From assembly GCA_900542495.1 (NCBI GenBank), contig UQNW01000032.1:1-26882 (forward strand): 26,882 nt of DNA, in the 5' to 3' direction. Source of the DNA: an uncultured Roseburia sp. (GTDB taxonomy: Bacteria; Bacillota; Clostridia; Lachnospirales; Lachnospiraceae). Below, in pieces: positions 7,859 to 14,508 of the stretch (position 1 is its first letter; every line of letters starts with the position of its first letter). A model generated the notes under the pieces. It made no database searches, had not been told where the DNA came from, and worked only from the letters and a program-made list of their open reading frames with translations. Position numbers and translations under genes: made by a program.

Positions 7859-9430
7859 TTAGAAATCATCTTCGTCAATCTCAAAGTTGATAAGCTGTCT
7901 GAGATCCGGATAAATCTCCTCGCTTGCATGTCCGGTGTCATTTTGTTTTACCTGAAGTTCCACTTCTTTTCCAATGCGGTCTGCGATCATCATTTTCAAG
8001 CTGTCCTGACACTCAGAACGGTTCTCTGAAATGTACTCATATGCATTCGGATCTTCAAAAACAAGAAGCAGACAGTTATTTGGACCAAGCGTTGGAACTG
8101 CCTTATTCAGATAGGTTTTTGTAATTCCGGTCAACTGGGAAAGGATTCCCTTCCAATTTGTAGTGACCTGTCTGATGTCATCCGGGATTGCTTTCGGAAG
8201 TTCCATTTTGGCTACTTCTTCCGCTGCGCTTACCTCGCCGCCCTGCCTGGGGCTTTGGGATTGTGCGACCACAATACCTTTTTCTAACTTTTTCTCTAAA
8301 CTGTCTACGCGGTCTACCAGCGATGTGTAATCTTTTTCCATTTCTGGTTTACATAACTTAATCACATTAATTTCAATCAGAATACGTTTCTGCGTTGCAT
8401 ATTTGATCTGATTGCTGAGTTCTGAAAAAATACGGATATACCGCATCAAGATCTCCGGATCAACCATTTCTGCTTCTTCTTTTAACAGGGCAAGATTATC
8501 CGCAGAAATATCAAGCACATCTTCCATGTCATCCGAGCTCTGCACAAGCAGAAGATTTCGCAGATACCACGTAAAGTCAGTTACAAACTGCCCCATTTCC
8601 CTGCCTTCGATCACCATTTCATCAATGACCTGTATTGCTCCGGTCACGTTTTTATCGAGGATCTGTCTGAGCAGTCTGCTGAACACTTCCGTATCCACTG
8701 CGCCAAGTGTCTCAAGCACTTTTTCATAGGTCAGTTCCTGCCCCAGATAAAAAGCAATGCACTGATCCAAAAGGCTCAATGCGTCTCGCATGGAACCGTC
8801 TGCCGCCTTTGCAATGTAACGGATTGCCCGCTCCTCAACGTTTACCTGCTCTTTTTCCATAAGATCCGTCAGTCGTCCTGCGATCGTATCTATGGAAATT
8901 CTCCGGAAATCATAGCGCTGACAGCGGGACAAAATCGTAATCGGTATCTTGTGCGCCTCTGTGGTCGCAAGAATAAAGATCACATACGCCGGCGGCTCCT
9001 CCAATGTTTTCAACAGTGCGTTAAACGCTCCTATGGAAAGCATATGAACCTCGTCAATGATGTAGACTTTGTATTTTCCCTCGGTCGGGCGGTATTCCAC
9101 TTCCTCACGGATCTGACGAATGTTATCCACACCATTGTTGGATGCCGCATCGATCTCAATTACATTCATGGAATTGCCCGCTGCGATTGCTTTGCAGGTC
9201 GGACATTCCCCACAGGGACTGCCATCCACCGGATGTTCGCAGTTGACCGCCTTTGCAAAAATCTTGGCGATCGTCGTCTTACCGGTTCCTCTGGTTCCAC
9301 AAAATAAGTAGGCATGTCCGATACGATCTGCTTTGATCTGATTTTTTAAAGTTGTTACGATATGATCCTGTCCTTTTACATCTTCAAATTCCTGTGGACG
9401 GAATTTTCGATACAACGCCGTATATGACAT
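7859..9430 (-). CDS. dnaX: DNA polymerase III gamma/tau subunit
   Basis: A 523-aa clamp-loader ATPase. Walker A is GTRGTGKT (residues 45-52), the zinc site uses C64, C73, C76 and C79, Walker B is DEVH (126-129), the sensor strand is ILATTEAHKIP and the arginine finger lies in SRC (168-170). The lid and collar domains follow to about residue 370, then a Lys/Glu-rich linker and a tau-type C-terminal domain to the end. It loads the beta clamp and links polymerase to helicase in the replisome. AGAGG precedes the ATG. It lies 24 nt after pfk on the same strand, so the two may share a transcript. I see no convincing slippery heptamer for a short gamma form. Confidence 0.96.
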   Translation of the reverse strand: MSYTALYRKFRPQEFEDVKGQDHIVTTLKNQIKADRIGHAYLFCGTRGTGKTTIAKIFAKAVNCEHPVDGSPCGECPTCKAIAAGNSMNVIEIDAASNNGVDNIRQIREEVEYRPTEGKYKVYIIDEVHMLSIGAFNALLKTLEEPPAYVIFILATTEAHKIPITILSRCQRYDFRRISIDTIAGRLTDLMEKEQVNVEERAIRYIAKAADGSMRDALSLLDQCIAFYLGQELTYEKVLETLGAVDTEVFSRLLRQILDKNVTGAIQVIDEMVIEGREMGQFVTDFTWYLRNLLLVQSSDDMEDVLDISADNLALLKEEAEMVDPEILMRYIRIFSELSNQIKYATQKRILIEINVIKLCKPEMEKDYTSLVDRVDSLEKKLEKGIVVAQSQSPRQGGEVSAAEEVAKMELPKAIPDDIRQVTTNWKGILSQLTGITKTYLNKAVPTLGPNNCLLLVFEDPNAYEYISENRSECQDSLKMMIADRIGKEVELQVKQNDTGHASEEIYPDLRQLINFEIDEDDF

Positions 9431-9454
9431 GCTGTTTTCCTCTCTTACCTCTTA

Positions 9455-10528
9455 TTAATCTCCAAAACTGATTCCGATGCGTTTTGCTTCCTGAATCATC
9501 TGACATTCCGGATCAACGGTCTTTAATTTACCGGAAACCTCTGCTAATGGCACACGTTTTGTCTCGCCGTTGATCATAGCGATCATGCAGCCATAATCTT
9601 CTTCTATAATTGCCTGTGCTGCTGCCGAACCAAGTCTTGTGCAGAGCACTCTGTCGTATGGACATGGGCTGCCGCCCCGCTGCGTATGTCCCGGAACTGT
9701 AACACGGACTTCTACTCCTGCTGCTTCATAGATCTGATCTGCGATCTCATAAGAAACAGACGGATATTTGCGGTCTGCCACTTTTGCCTTGTATGCTTTT
9801 TTCGTCAGGGAAGAATCCTCTTTGGAAATCGCACCCTCTGCTACTGCAAGAATCGTAAATCCTTTTCCGGCTTTTGTTCTCTTATTAATCGCTTCTACTA
9901 CTTTGTTGATATCGTATGGAATTTCCGGAAGTAAAATGATGTCAGCACCGCCGGCGATTCCTGCGTATAATGTCAGCCAGCCAACTTTGTGTCCCATAAC
10001 TTCCACGATAAATACACGGTTATGGGAAGCTGCTGTCGTATGGATACAGTCGATCGCATCTGTTGCAATGTTGATCGCGCTCTGGAAACCAAAGGTAACG
10101 TCTGTTCCGTAAATGTCGTTATCGATCGTCTTTGGAAGATGTACAACATTCAGACCTTCTTCGCGGAGAAGATTGGCTGTTTTCTGGGTTCCATTTCCTC
10201 CAAGGATCACAAGACAGTCCAAGTTTAATTTATGGTAGGTCTGCTTCATCGCCTCGACTTTATCAAGTCCGTTCTCATCCGGCACGCGCATCTGTTTGAA
10301 TGGCTGGCGGGAAGATCCTAAGATTGTTCCGCCTTTTGTCAGGATTCCGGAAAAATCTGCCGACGTCAGAAGACGGTAATCTCCATAGATCAGTCCTTTG
10401 TATCCATTGTGAAATCCATATATCTCAAGTTCATCAACGTTATTGCTCAGTCCTTTTACAACACCTCTCATGGCTGCATTCAATGCCTGGCAGTCACCGC
10501 CACTTGTTAACATTCCGATTCTTTTCAT
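9455..10528 (-). CDS. 6-phosphofructokinase
   Basis: A 357-aa enzyme of the PfkA fold that phosphorylates fructose 6-phosphate to fructose 1,6-bisphosphate in glycolysis. It has TSGGDCQALNAAMRG (residues 8-22), the donor-site loop GGNGT (110-114), the catalytic PKTIDND (132-138) and the C-terminal substrate motif QRGGSPCPYDR. Gly at the position of E. coli Gly104 favours ATP over pyrophosphate. Asn replaces Asp103 and Lys replaces Gly124, as in the mixed-substrate group III of the family. The reading frame is open 14 codons further upstream, but the ATG at 10528 is preferred because AAAGGA precedes it. Promoter at 10582-10610; dnaX follows by 24 nt. Confidence 0.93.
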   Translation of the reverse strand: MKRIGMLTSGGDCQALNAAMRGVVKGLSNNVDELEIYGFHNGYKGLIYGDYRLLTSADFSGILTKGGTILGSSRQPFKQMRVPDENGLDKVEAMKQTYHKLNLDCLVILGGNGTQKTANLLREEGLNVVHLPKTIDNDIYGTDVTFGFQSAINIATDAIDCIHTTAASHNRVFIVEVMGHKVGWLTLYAGIAGGADIILLPEIPYDINKVVEAINKRTKAGKGFTILAVAEGAISKEDSSLTKKAYKAKVADRKYPSVSYEIADQIYEAAGVEVRVTVPGHTQRGGSPCPYDRVLCTRLGSAAAQAIIEEDYGCMIAMINGETKRVPLAEVSGKLKTVDPECQMIQEAKRIGISFGD

Positions 10529-10546
10529 ACGTAAACAGTCCTTTCT

Positions 10547-10580
10547 CATTACTATTTTAAATGATTCCATTACTATTTTA
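10547..10580 (-). repeat. Pair of 13-bp direct repeats in the pfk leader
   Basis: CATTACTATTTTA occurs at 10547-10559 and again at 10568-10580 (read on the plus strand), 21 bp apart or two helical turns. The pair spans the expected pfk transcription start and leader, the right place for an operator or a control on translation. No regulator is identified. Confidence 0.5.
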
Positions 10581-10581
10581 G

Positions 10582-10610
10582 ATTATAATATATTTTTTTA
10601 ACAGGTACAA
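10582..10610 (-). promoter_or_regulatory. Promoter of pfk-dnaX
   Basis: On the minus strand TTGTAC (10610-10605), a 17-nt spacer and a perfect TATAAT (10587-10582). Its -35 lies 12 nt from the -35 of the divergent tRNA-Ser promoter. Confidence 0.8.
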
Positions 10611-10622
10611 CTATTTCAAGGC

Positions 10623-10650
10623 TTGCAGATTGTAGAAAATATGGTATACT
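10623..10650 (+). promoter_or_regulatory. Promoter of tRNA-Ser
   Basis: TTGCAG (10623-10628), a 16-nt spacer and TATACT (10645-10650), about 48 nt before the tRNA 5' end. Confidence 0.7.
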
Positions 10651-10698
10651 AAACGAGTATTTTTATACAGAAAAATTCGTTTTTGCGTTTTTTTCAAT

Positions 10699-10790
10699 GG
10701 AGATATACCCAAGTGGCTGAAGGGTCCGCACTCGAAATGCGGTAGGTCGGTAAATGCTCCGGCGCGCGAGTTCAAATCCCGCTATCTCCG
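10699..10790 (+). tRNA. tRNA-Ser (anticodon CGA)
   Basis: A 92-nt class II tRNA. The acceptor stem is GGAGATA/TATCTCC with discriminator G. The D arm is CCC/GGG. The anticodon stem is CCGCA/TGCGG around the loop CTCGAAA, which reads UCG. A long variable arm is closed by GTCGG/CCGGC, as required for serine tRNAs. The T loop is TTCAAAT. The T stem GCGAG/CCCGC has an A-C mismatch at one position. CCA is not encoded. A promoter lies upstream and a terminator directly downstream, so it is a single-gene unit. Confidence 0.95.
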
Positions 10791-10792
10791 CT

Positions 10793-10835
10793 AAAAAAGG
10801 ATACTACATGTGGTTTGCATGTGGTATCCTTTTTT
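10793..10835 (+). terminator. Bidirectional terminator after tRNA-Ser
   Basis: A hairpin of A6 + GGATACTACATG paired with CATGTGGTATCC + T6, 18 bp with one G-T wobble and a 7-nt loop. It ends tRNA-Ser transcription. Because the left arm starts with A6, it also has a U-run on the minus strand, so it can end the copA transcript, whose stop codon is 27 nt away. Confidence 0.92.
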
Positions 10836-10861
10836 GTTAATGTCTATTGTTCCTGAACTTT

Positions 10862-11056
10862 TTATTTCACTTCATAACCTGCTTCTACAACTGCCTGTTT
10901 TAAAGCTTCTACGGAAGCATCGCCTGTTACGACTGCGTTTTTATTTTCAAGGCTTACGGTAACTTCTGTCACTCCCGGTACCTCTTTTAATGCCTTCTCT
11001 ACTCTTGCCTGGCAGTGTCCACACATCATGCCTTCGATTGAAATTGTTGTTGTCAT
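10862..11056 (-). CDS. Possible free CopZ made from an internal start in copA
   Basis: Inside copA and in the same frame, an ATG at 11056 is preceded by AAAGGAG with 8 nt between GGAG and ATG, as good as any ribosome binding site in the window. The product would be a 64-aa HMA protein (MTTTISIEGMMCGHC...), exactly the size and form of the cytosolic copper chaperone CopZ, which delivers Cu(I) to CopA. The upstream linker is Asn/Lys/Thr-rich, like translated former intergenic DNA. I infer that both a fusion and a free chaperone can be made. E. coli copA is known to yield a separate chaperone from its N-terminal end by frameshifting; this would be a different mechanism. Confidence 0.55.
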   Translation of the reverse strand: MTTTISIEGMMCGHCQARVEKALKEVPGVTEVTVSLENKNAVVTGDASVEALKQAVVEAGYEVK

Positions 11057-13582
11057 ACTTGCTTCTCCTTTATGATTATTATTTGATTTTGTATTATTAT
11101 CCAGTCTGTTTTGCTGGCTAATATCGTTAGTTGTGTTTGCCGTAATCTTTTTGTCTGGTTCTTCCTGCGTATTTTTCAACGCTTTTTTTGTATCATGCAG
11201 TTTCACCCACCTTAAACGAAGCGCATTACTTACAACACACACGCTGCTTAAGCTCATGGCCGCCGCGCCAAACATCGGGTTCAACTTGATCTGGAAGAAC
11301 GGATATAAAACACCTGCTGCAAGCGGGATTCCGATACTGTTGTAAAAGAATGCCCAGAATAAGTTCTCTTTGATGTTGCGGATGACGGCTTTGCTTAATT
11401 TTACTGCACCAACTGCGTCAAGTAAATCATTTTTCATCAAAACAATATCCGCGCTCTCAATTGCCACGTCCGTTCCGGCGCCGATCGCGATTCCTACATC
11501 TGCCGAAGCAAGTGCCGGAGCATCATTGATTCCGTCGCCGATCATGGCTACTTTATGTCCCGCCTGTTTTAATGCTGAAATTTTTTCTTCTTTCTGTGTT
11601 GGCAGAACACCTGCGATGACTTCATCAATTCCAACCTGTTCCTTGATCGCCTGTGCAGTCACTTCATTATCGCCGGTTAACATAATAACATGTATTCCGT
11701 AATCGCGGAATTTCTGCACTGCCTCTTTGCTGGTAGGTTTTACGACATCCGCAACTGCAACGATTCCAAGAAACTTTTTTTTATCTGCAAAAAGAAGCGG
11801 CGTCTTGCCCTGTTTTGCAAGCGCATGAATCTGCTCTTTTTGTTCATTGGAAAGAATGATTCCCTTCTCCGTCATCATTTTTTCATTTCCGGCAAAATAG
11901 TGTGTACCGGATACGGCACCTTCGATTCCTTTGCCGAATAAGGCGTTAAATCCGGTTACTTTTTCCAGTGTGATGTTTTCTGATTCGCAGTAAGTTACGA
12001 TTGCCTCTGCAAGCGGATGTTCGCTGCCTTTCTCAAGGCTTCCTGCAATTTTAAGGAGTGCCACTGCCGGATTGTCAAGTTTTTTACTTTCCGTAACTGT
12101 TGCCATGTGTAACTGGGTGTCACCGGATGTTTCGTTATTTGGTGCTGTCATGTAAAGGATATCTGTCACAACCGGTTTTCCCTGCGTAATGGTTCCGGTC
12201 TTATCCAAAACAACCGTGTCAATCTGATGTGCTGTCTCCAATGCATCACCCGATTTGATCAGGATACCATTCTCAGCACCTTTTCCTGTTCCAACCATAA
12301 TCGCAACCGGGGTAGCCAGTCCAAGTGCGCACGGGCAGGAGATGACAAGCACTGCGATAGCAGTCGACATTGCAAACTCAAACGCTGCACCCGAAAGCAG
12401 CCAGATAATTCCGGTGATCAGGGCGATCGTAATAACCGTTGGCACAAAAATTCCGGCGATCTTATCTGCCATTTTTGCGATCGGGGCTTTGCTCGATGAA
12501 GCTTCCTCCACAAGTTTTATGATCTGCGCGATTGTGGTATCCTCACCAACTTTTGTTGCTTTAGCGCGGATAAGACCGGATTTGTTCATGGAAGCAGAGA
12601 CAATGGTATCTCCTTCCTGTTTTAAAACCGGGATGCTCTCACCTGTGATCGCCGATTCGTCGAAGGATGATTTTCCTTCTAAAACAATACCGTCCACTGC
12701 AACGGACTCTCCCGGTTTTACGAGGAAAATTTCTCCTTTTTCCACATCTGCTGCGTCAATGACCTGTTCGACACCGTCTCTTACGACTGTCACGGTCTTT
12801 GGTGCAAGGTTTAACAGTTTCGTGATTGCCTCGCTTGTCTTGCCTTTGGACTTTGTTTCCAGATATTTTCCAATGGTGATCAGTGTCAGGATTGTTCCTG
12901 CCGACTCAAAGTATAGATCATGCGCATACTGGTGTACGACTGTCATATCACAGTGTCCCATTGCATAACCAATCCGATAGATTGCAAAAATACCATAAAG
13001 GATCGCCGCACCCGCACCGATTGCGATCAGGCTGTCCATGTTTGGACTTTTGTGCCACAACGTTTTAAATCCATTTTTGAAATATTTCTGGTTTGCGATC
13101 AAAATTGGCAGCAACAGTAAAAATTGTGTAAATGCGTATGCGATCGCATTTTCATTTCCATGCAGGAAATTCATGGTAAATGGCGGCATTGGGATACCTA
13201 GCCACTGATAAATCATATGTCCCATAGACACGTACATTAATGGTATCCAGAAAATCAGGGAAATAATCAGTCGTTTCTTCATGTTTTTCACATTCTGTTC
13301 TACGGCTGAAAGTCCGTTATTCTCCTGACTGCCCGGCTGTCCGGCTTTTTTCGTTCCGGCTTTTGCGTGCTCGTCTTTTACCGCCGCACCATATCCGGCA
13401 TCTTCCACTGCCTTGATAATACCCGCTGTATCTAATTGATTTTCGTCAAATTCGACCTGCATGCTGTTTGTCAGCAGATTCACGCTGACATTCTCCACCC
13501 CGGTAAGCTTGCTTACGCTTTTCTCAACATGGGATGAGCAGGCGGAACAGGTCATGCCTGTTACATCAAATCTCTCTTTCAT
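10862..13582 (-). CDS. copA: Copper-exporting P1B-type ATPase with terminal CopZ-like domain
   Basis: A 906-aa inner-membrane pump that exports Cu(I) using ATP. An N-terminal HMA domain binds metal through CSAC (residues 12-15). Paired helices lie between about 100 and 245, the actuator has TGES (313-316), the membrane metal site is CPC (416-418), phosphorylation is in DKTGT (460-464), the nucleotide site has SEHP (520-523) and the hinge is GDGIND (682-687). After the last helices (about 738-792) comes an Asn/Lys-rich linker and a second HMA domain with CGHC (854-857), the size of a free CopZ. A typical CopA ends near residue 800, so the tail looks like a CopA-CopZ fusion. The ATG follows GGAAAGGAAG. 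It lies downstream of csoR in one unit under a CsoR operator. Confidence 0.95.
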   Translation of the reverse strand: MKERFDVTGMTCSACSSHVEKSVSKLTGVENVSVNLLTNSMQVEFDENQLDTAGIIKAVEDAGYGAAVKDEHAKAGTKKAGQPGSQENNGLSAVEQNVKNMKKRLIISLIFWIPLMYVSMGHMIYQWLGIPMPPFTMNFLHGNENAIAYAFTQFLLLLPILIANQKYFKNGFKTLWHKSPNMDSLIAIGAGAAILYGIFAIYRIGYAMGHCDMTVVHQYAHDLYFESAGTILTLITIGKYLETKSKGKTSEAITKLLNLAPKTVTVVRDGVEQVIDAADVEKGEIFLVKPGESVAVDGIVLEGKSSFDESAITGESIPVLKQEGDTIVSASMNKSGLIRAKATKVGEDTTIAQIIKLVEEASSSKAPIAKMADKIAGIFVPTVITIALITGIIWLLSGAAFEFAMSTAIAVLVISCPCALGLATPVAIMVGTGKGAENGILIKSGDALETAHQIDTVVLDKTGTITQGKPVVTDILYMTAPNNETSGDTQLHMATVTESKKLDNPAVALLKIAGSLEKGSEHPLAEAIVTYCESENITLEKVTGFNALFGKGIEGAVSGTHYFAGNEKMMTEKGIILSNEQKEQIHALAKQGKTPLLFADKKKFLGIVAVADVVKPTSKEAVQKFRDYGIHVIMLTGDNEVTAQAIKEQVGIDEVIAGVLPTQKEEKISALKQAGHKVAMIGDGINDAPALASADVGIAIGAGTDVAIESADIVLMKNDLLDAVGAVKLSKAVIRNIKENLFWAFFYNSIGIPLAAGVLYPFFQIKLNPMFGAAAMSLSSVCVVSNALRLRWVKLHDTKKALKNTQEEPDKKITANTTNDISQQNRLDNNTKSNNNHKGEASMTTTISIEGMMCGHCQARVEKALKEVPGVTEVTVSLENKNAVVTGDASVEALKQAVVEAGYEVK

Positions 13583-13618
13583 GTATGTCTTCCTTTCCTG
13601 TTAGATTCTATCTAAATA

Positions 13619-13665
13619 ATTGTGGAACTCAAATTCAGGTTATGAAAATCTGTGAGTTTCGCAAT
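13619..13665. repeat. 47-bp hairpin repeat, copy 1 (csoR-copA gap)
   Basis: ATTGTGGAACTCA (13619-13631) pairs fully with TGAGTTTCGCAAT (13653-13665), 13 bp with two G-T wobbles around a 21-nt loop. It has no T-run and lies between csoR and copA, about 36 nt upstream of the copA start. Its arms and AATTCA loop side match the copy at 25136-25181, so it is a dispersed element rather than a terminator. Confidence 0.75.
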
Positions 13666-13677
13666 GATCTATATGTC

Positions 13678-13992
13678 TTATTTCATGAGTTTCTTCAAAA
13701 GCTCGCACAGTTCGTCAACTGCCTCGTCGTTTCCTTCGCGGATGTCCTCCGACACACAGGTTTTGATATGTCTTGCCAGAAGTTCTTTGTTAAATCCATT
13801 TAGCGCAGCCTGGATTGCTGACACCTGTGTCAGAATATCCACACAGTAGCGGTCATCCTCCACCATTGCCCTGATTCCGCGCACCTGCCCTTCAATACGG
13901 CTTAAGCGCGTCATAAGCGCCTTCTTCTCCTGCTCATCACGCTGTTTATGCTTTACGTTCTCGTCGTCATTTCCTTTGCAGCAACAAGTCAT
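13678..13992 (-). CDS. csoR: CsoR-family copper-sensing repressor
   Basis: A 104-aa all-helical DNA-binding repressor (DUF156/CsoR family). The Cu(I) ligands Cys50 (in DDRYCVDIL), His75 and Cys79 (in HIKTC) have exactly the 25- and 4-residue spacing of CsoR, which separates it from FrmR or RcnR. RLSRIEGQVRGI is the family's first-helix signature. An extra TCCC at residues 2-5 may bind metal. The frame opens one codon earlier at a GTG; the ATG at 13992 has AAGGA nine bases upstream. It is first in the csoR-copA unit and has a matching palindromic operator at 14086-14102, so autoregulation with release by copper is expected. Confidence 0.93.
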   Translation of the reverse strand: MTCCCKGNDDENVKHKQRDEQEKKALMTRLSRIEGQVRGIRAMVEDDRYCVDILTQVSAIQAALNGFNKELLARHIKTCVSEDIREGNDEAVDELCELLKKLMK

Positions 13993-14085
13993 CACTCCAC
14001 ATCCTTTCTGACACTTCTATACTGGTTCTGCTATCTGATGATTAGTTTTACCACTTATGATTTTGTCATGCATCATTGTTTTTGC

Positions 14086-14102
14086 ATACCCCTATGGGGT
14101 AT
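14086..14102 (-). promoter_or_regulatory. CsoR operator
   Basis: The palindrome ATACCCC-TAT-GGGGTAT has perfect 7-bp arms. It matches the G/C-rich inverted repeats bound by copper-type CsoR. It begins five bases downstream of the -10 box, over the transcription start, so bound CsoR would block initiation of csoR-copA. Confidence 0.85.
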
Positions 14103-14106
14103 TTAG

Positions 14107-14135
14107 AATATAATACAGGCAGGGAAAAATGTCAA
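14107..14135 (-). promoter_or_regulatory. Promoter of csoR-copA
   Basis: On the minus strand a perfect TTGACA (14135-14130), a 17-nt spacer and TATATT (14112-14107), directly followed by the CsoR operator. The leader is about 110 nt. Confidence 0.85.
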
Positions 14136-14235
14136 GCACAGCTATTCACTATTTTTCTCAATAACCCTTTCTGTTCTTTCACTTAAACATCCAAGCCTTC
14201 TCCCGCAACTTCGCAGTGCAAACCAGATAACTTCA

Positions 14236-14244
14236 TGGTATAAT
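14236..14244 (+). promoter_or_regulatory. Extended -10 promoter of the DUF6553-like gene
   Basis: TGG directly before a perfect TATAAT (14239-14244) gives an extended -10. The -35 region (GTGCAA, 14216-14221) is weak. The start would fall near 14251, so the 207-nt structured element forms most of a leader of about 258 nt. Confidence 0.55.
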
Positions 14245-14253
14245 CACTAAATA

Positions 14254-14491
14254 AGATAACTGTGAAACTCCTAGAAAACGTGAGGCATGTTGTGGAAATG
14301 TGACAAAAGCTTGAGAAGACATTGGGGAACCGCCGGTTCTTGCTTGGCAGGTGCAGTGCTAACTGTGACTGGCATGCTAGTACCGCTGCGAGTGACACAT
14401 AGCGAAAGCGTGTCTTCGAAAATTTTGTTACATTTTCACAACTTTCATAACATAAATAAGGGTTTCACTATTGCCTAGATAACTGTGAAAC
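14254..14491 (+). repeat. 15-bp direct repeats flanking the structured element
   Basis: AGATAACTGTGAAAC occurs at 14254-14268 and again at 14477-14491, 223 bp apart. The left copy overlaps the left end of the structured element (GTGAAAC); the right copy lies just outside its right end. This could be a target duplication or a recombination footprint. Confidence 0.7.
14262..14468 (+). ncRNA. 207-nt structured RNA element in a gene leader
   Basis: An outer 9-bp stem GTGAAACTC (14262-14270) with GGGTTTCAC (14460-14468) encloses a perfect 20-bp helix with two G-U pairs (14289-14308 with 14423-14442). Then come a tandem G-A mismatch and an 8-bp helix (14315-14322 with 14410-14417), and a branched head. 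The head has GAACC-GCC-GGTTC (14327-14339), GCAGTG/CGCTGC (14353-14358 with 14384-14389) and GC-GAAA-GC (14402-14409). GTGTC at 14410-14414 can pair with 14315-14322 or with GACAC at 14394-14398, so two folds compete. I do not recognise it as a named family. It could be a cis-regulatory RNA, a small RNA, or a non-coding mobile repeat, since its ends match three short hairpins in the window. Confidence 0.6.
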
Positions 14492-14508
14492 AAGAAAGGA
14501 CTTCCATT

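Noticed and set aside
8224..8310. Programmed frameshift site in dnaX making a short gamma subunit
   Set aside because: The Lys-rich linker has GAGAAAAAG and GAAAAAGG, but neither is a proper A-AAA-AAG slippery heptamer in frame, and no stimulating hairpin is obvious.
10862..13582. copA as a silver, cadmium or zinc pump
   Set aside because: CPC in the membrane site, CxxC HMA domains and pairing with a Cys-His-Cys CsoR all indicate Cu(I).
14183..14398. A 71-codon minus-strand frame across the structured element
   Set aside because: It has no ribosome binding site, and the region is explained by the nested RNA helices of the 207-nt element; it is most likely a chance frame.
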